From Verrucomicrobiales bacterium (lineage in GTDB: Bacteria; Verrucomicrobiota; Verrucomicrobiia; Limisphaerales; UBA9464): a stretch of 15,326 nucleotides of DNA. A program made the position numbers and the translations under genes. The notes beneath the pieces were generated by a model. The model searched no databases, had not been told where the DNA came from, and saw only the letters and a list, made by a program, of their open reading frames with translations. The DNA lies in contig DLVS01000695.1 in assembly GCA_003445095.1 (NCBI GenBank), forward strand, positions 1-15,326, in the 5' to 3' direction. This document shows positions 12,838 through 15,326 of this stretch, one piece after another (within the stretch, counting starts at the first letter, position 1; every line of letters starts with the position of its first letter).

Positions 12838-15326
12838 ATGATTACAGTGCGGCCAATGAAGAATGCTGAAACCGCGAAGAAGTATTACACGGAGCATTTG
12901 GCGCGCTCCGAGTATTATTCGCAGGGGTGTCAGAGCTCAGTTCAATGGTTTGGAAAGGGATGCGCTCGCTTGGGATTGGAGCCGGGAATGGAAGTCTCAC
13001 AGGAAGCTTTCGAATGCTTGTGTGACAATTTACATCCCCTGACCGGAGAGAAGCTGACCGTCCGGCATCGAAGCCAAGACCGTCGAGTCTGCTACGATTT
13101 TGTCGCCAATGCGGTCAAAGGCGTCTCCTTGATGGTGGAGTTCGGAGGTGACCACCGGTTGGTCGAGCTTCACGAGCGGTCGAGCTGCGTGGCGATGACG
13201 GAGGCTGAATCTGTGGCCGCCACGCGCATTCGAAAAGGAGGCGCCGACGGCGAACGACGGACCGGAGAAATCGTTGCCGCCCGCGTCACACACCACACTT
13301 CACGCGCGCTCGACCCGGGCCTGCACACCCATTTTGTTGTCTTCAACGCCACCTGGGACTCGGTCGAGAATCGGTGGAAGGCGCTGCAGACCCGGGAGAT
13401 GTTCGACCGGATCAATCTCTTTACCCAAATCTACCGAAGCGAAATGGCGGCTGGTCTAAGGAAGTTGGGCTACCAGCTCCGGCCCACTGCCCATGGCTTC
13501 GAAATTGACGGAATTCCCGAGGAGCTTCTCGAGCGATTCAGTAAGCGCCGCAAGGCCATCCTGGACGCTGAGAAGATCGTCTCCGGAAAGATTGGAAAAC
13601 CGCTCTCGAACAACGCACGGGCGACCCTGGCTCAGACAACGCGGGACTGGAAGGATCTGAACCAAAGTCCCGAGGAAATCCGGCAATACCAACTAAGCCA
13701 GATTACGGCCGAAGAGCTTGCTACCTTGCGAAGTCTGGTTCCAAAGACCAATTCGTCGTCGGCTCCGGCCATTTCCCAAGCGCTTTCCCAAGCCGTCGAA
13801 GCGCCTGCTGTCTCAGCGGCCGACGCGGTCAGTTACGCGCGCGACCACCTCTTCGAACGCAAATCCGTCGTCCCGCTTTACGCGTTCCAACAAACGGCCA
13901 TGGCGTACAGCCATGGCGCGCTCAAAATGGAAGCCATCGACGAAGAACTCGCCCGCCGGTCTGAGTTCGTTGAGTTCGAAGAATCGCTCACCACTCACGA
14001 GATGATTCGCCGCGAGCAGGAGATGCTCGGCTTGGTGAATTCGGGAATCGGACAAAGCGGTCCGATCAATCCCAACGTTCGGACTGAAGTTCCCCTCAAC
14101 CGCGAACAGAAGAACGCCCTTCGGTCGGTGATGAATTCACCGGACTGGGTAATCGGAATTCGCGGTGTCGCTGGATCGGGTAAAACCGAACTTCTCCGCA
14201 GCATTGCCGAGGGCGTTAGTCAGGTAAACCGCAAGGCCGTGGTGCTTGCGCCCACCACCGCCGCGTGCGACTCCCTGCGCCAACGCGGAATCTCTTGGGC
14301 CGCGACCATGCAGAGTTTCCTGGCGCTGCCGGAATTTCAGCAGCAATCGCGCGGCGCAGTCCTCATGGTGGATGAAGCGGGCCTCATCTCGGTTGGCGAC
14401 ATGCTGCAGATGCTGAGAGTCGCCCGAACCCAAAACTGCCGCGTGGCCCTCTGCGGCGATACGCGGCAACACACCTCGGTCGAAGCGGGTGATGCTCTTC
14501 GCCTCCTCGAAGAGCGCAGTGCGATGCAATCGGCTGATCTGCTGCAAAACAACCGGCAAAAGAGCCACGCTTATCGGGAAGCGATTGATGCTTTCGCGGC
14601 CGGCAACGGCATCCTTGGATTGTCGCGGTTGGATGCCATCGGGGCGCTTCACGAAGAAAACGACGAGGCTAGCCACTCACTCGCGGCCGGCTACTTGAGC
14701 TCGGTCACCCGAGGCAAATCGGCGTTGATCGTGAGTCCGACTTGGCGAGAAATCCAATCTATCACCGAAGACGTTCGCGGCGCATTGAAGGAGCACAACA
14801 AGCTTGGGCAAGAAGACACTCTCGTTGAGAATCACACCTCGCTAAACTGGACCCGAGCCCAAAAGCGCGACCTACGAAACTACCGCCGAGGGCTGGTCCT
14901 GGGGTTTCATCGGAGCACGGCGGAAATCGCGCGCGGAGAGTGTCTGCGGGTCTTGGAAACGGCAGATCAGGCGATGATTGCTAAGAAAGCGGACGGAACT
15001 CAGGTCAAGCTGACCCGAAAGCAGGCGGACTGCTTCGACGTCCTCGAATCCGGGAAATTACCGGTAGCCACGGGTGAAAAGCTGCTTCTCAAGGGAAACT
15101 TAAAAACCCACGGCCTGATTAACGGAAAATGCGTCGAAGTGCGCGCTATCCGCGCCGACGGAACTTTGGACCTCGTGGGTGGGCGCACGATTCCGCCGGA
15201 GTTTCGCACCTTCACCCACGGGTACTGCGTCACGAGCATGGCAGCTCAGGGGCGCACCGCGGACCACGTTTATGTGTCCGTCCGCGCCGATTCTCTGGCT
15301 GCCGCCAACTTGAATCAGTTCTACGT
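12838..15326 (+). CDS. MobF (TrwC/TraI-type) relaxase-helicase, C-terminus cut by window edge
   Basis: The frame is open from ATG 12838 to the end of the window (829 complete codons). Residues 1 to about 300 are the TrwC relaxase domain: candidate nucleophile tyrosines at 16/17 and 26/27 (KYYTEHLARSEYYSQG) and the metal-binding histidine triad at His152, His163 and His165 in HHTSRALDPGLHTH, with the same spacing as in F TraI. A linker follows, then a RecD-like superfamily 1 helicase: Walker A GVAGSGKT at 443-450 (Lys449), Walker B LMVDEAG with Asp512/Glu513, GDTRQ (motif III), LLQNNRQKS (motif IV) and THGYCVTSMAAQGRT near the edge (motif V/VI). MobF proteins nick one strand at oriT, stay covalently attached to it, and unwind the plasmid. 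The start has a strong ribosome binding site, and the coupling protein lies just upstream as in trwB-trwC. Confidence 0.93.
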   Translation, partial: MITVRPMKNAETAKKYYTEHLARSEYYSQGCQSSVQWFGKGCARLGLEPGMEVSQEAFECLCDNLHPLTGEKLTVRHRSQDRRVCYDFVANAVKGVSLMVEFGGDHRLVELHERSSCVAMTEAESVAATRIRKGGADGERRTGEIVAARVTHHTSRALDPGLHTHFVVFNATWDSVENRWKALQTREMFDRINLFTQIYRSEMAAGLRKLGYQLRPTAHGFEIDGIPEELLERFSKRRKAILDAEKIVSGKIGKPLSNNARATLAQTTRDWKDLNQSPEEIRQYQLSQITAEELATLRSLVPKTNSSSAPAISQALSQAVEAPAVSAADAVSYARDHLFERKSVVPLYAFQQTAMAYSHGALKMEAIDEELARRSEFVEFEESLTTHEMIRREQEMLGLVNSGIGQSGPINPNVRTEVPLNREQKNALRSVMNSPDWVIGIRGVAGSGKTELLRSIAEGVSQVNRKAVVLAPTTAACDSLRQRGISWAATMQSFLALPEFQQQSRGAVLMVDEAGLISVGDMLQMLRVARTQNCRVALCGDTRQHTSVEAGDALRLLEERSAMQSADLLQNNRQKSHAYREAIDAFAAGNGILGLSRLDAIGALHEENDEASHSLAAGYLSSVTRGKSALIVSPTWREIQSITEDVRGALKEHNKLGQEDTLVENHTSLNWTRAQKRDLRNYRRGLVLGFHRSTAEIARGECLRVLETADQAMIAKKADGTQVKLTRKQADCFDVLESGKLPVATGEKLLLKGNLKTHGLINGKCVEVRAIRADGTLDLVGGRTIPPEFRTFTHGYCVTSMAAQGRTADHVYVSVRADSLAAANLNQFY

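Overview
The window carries the core of a conjugative element with P-type (trb/MPF-T-like) type IV secretion genes, a MobF-type DNA-processing set, and an unusual regulatory cassette between them built around a caspase-like CHAT protease. Base composition is moderate to fairly high in G+C with AT-richer patches. Most start codons lack an obvious Shine-Dalgarno sequence. A Gram-negative host is implied by the lipoprotein signal and the trb genes. A Verrucomicrobiota/PVC-type bacterium is my best guess from gene style, but nothing in the sequence proves the taxon. No rRNA, tRNA, insertion sequence, integrase, CRISPR array or replication origin was seen.

Left part (1-6181, all minus strand; transcription runs from high to low coordinates): ECF-type sigma factor, small two-helix membrane protein in the TrbC/VirB2 slot, large VirB4/TrbE ATPase with two extra N-terminal membrane helices in the TrbD/VirB3 slot, Gly-rich lipoprotein (TrbK/VirB7 slot), TrbJ/VirB5-like protein, TrbL/VirB6-like polytopic protein, and the first 34 codons of a gene probably equivalent to trbF/virB8. 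The order C-(D)E-K-J-L-F is close to the trb order of Agrobacterium Ti plasmids. Several junctions are ATGA overlaps, so this is a translationally coupled operon. No TrbB/VirB11 ATPase is present in the window.

Middle (6182-10409): a divergent intergenic region of about 150-200 bp, then on the plus strand a helix-turn-helix protein, a single-pass membrane protein overlapping it by 8 bp, and an 889-residue membrane-anchored TPR-like/CHAT protease with the conserved His and Cys. Together with the divergent sigma gene this looks like a signalling or regulated-proteolysis cassette.

Right part (10490-15326, plus strand): a stand-alone ClpB-D2-like AAA+ ATPase, a TraD/VirD4-type coupling protein overlapping it by GTGA, then a short intergenic stretch with a perfect hairpin followed by a TGTCT motif (candidate oriT), and a MobF/TrwC-type relaxase-helicase that runs off the right edge. 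The relaxase would nick and unwind the DNA, the coupling protein would deliver it, and the minus-strand secretion apparatus would export it. The role of the AAA+ protein and the CHAT cassette is the main unknown.
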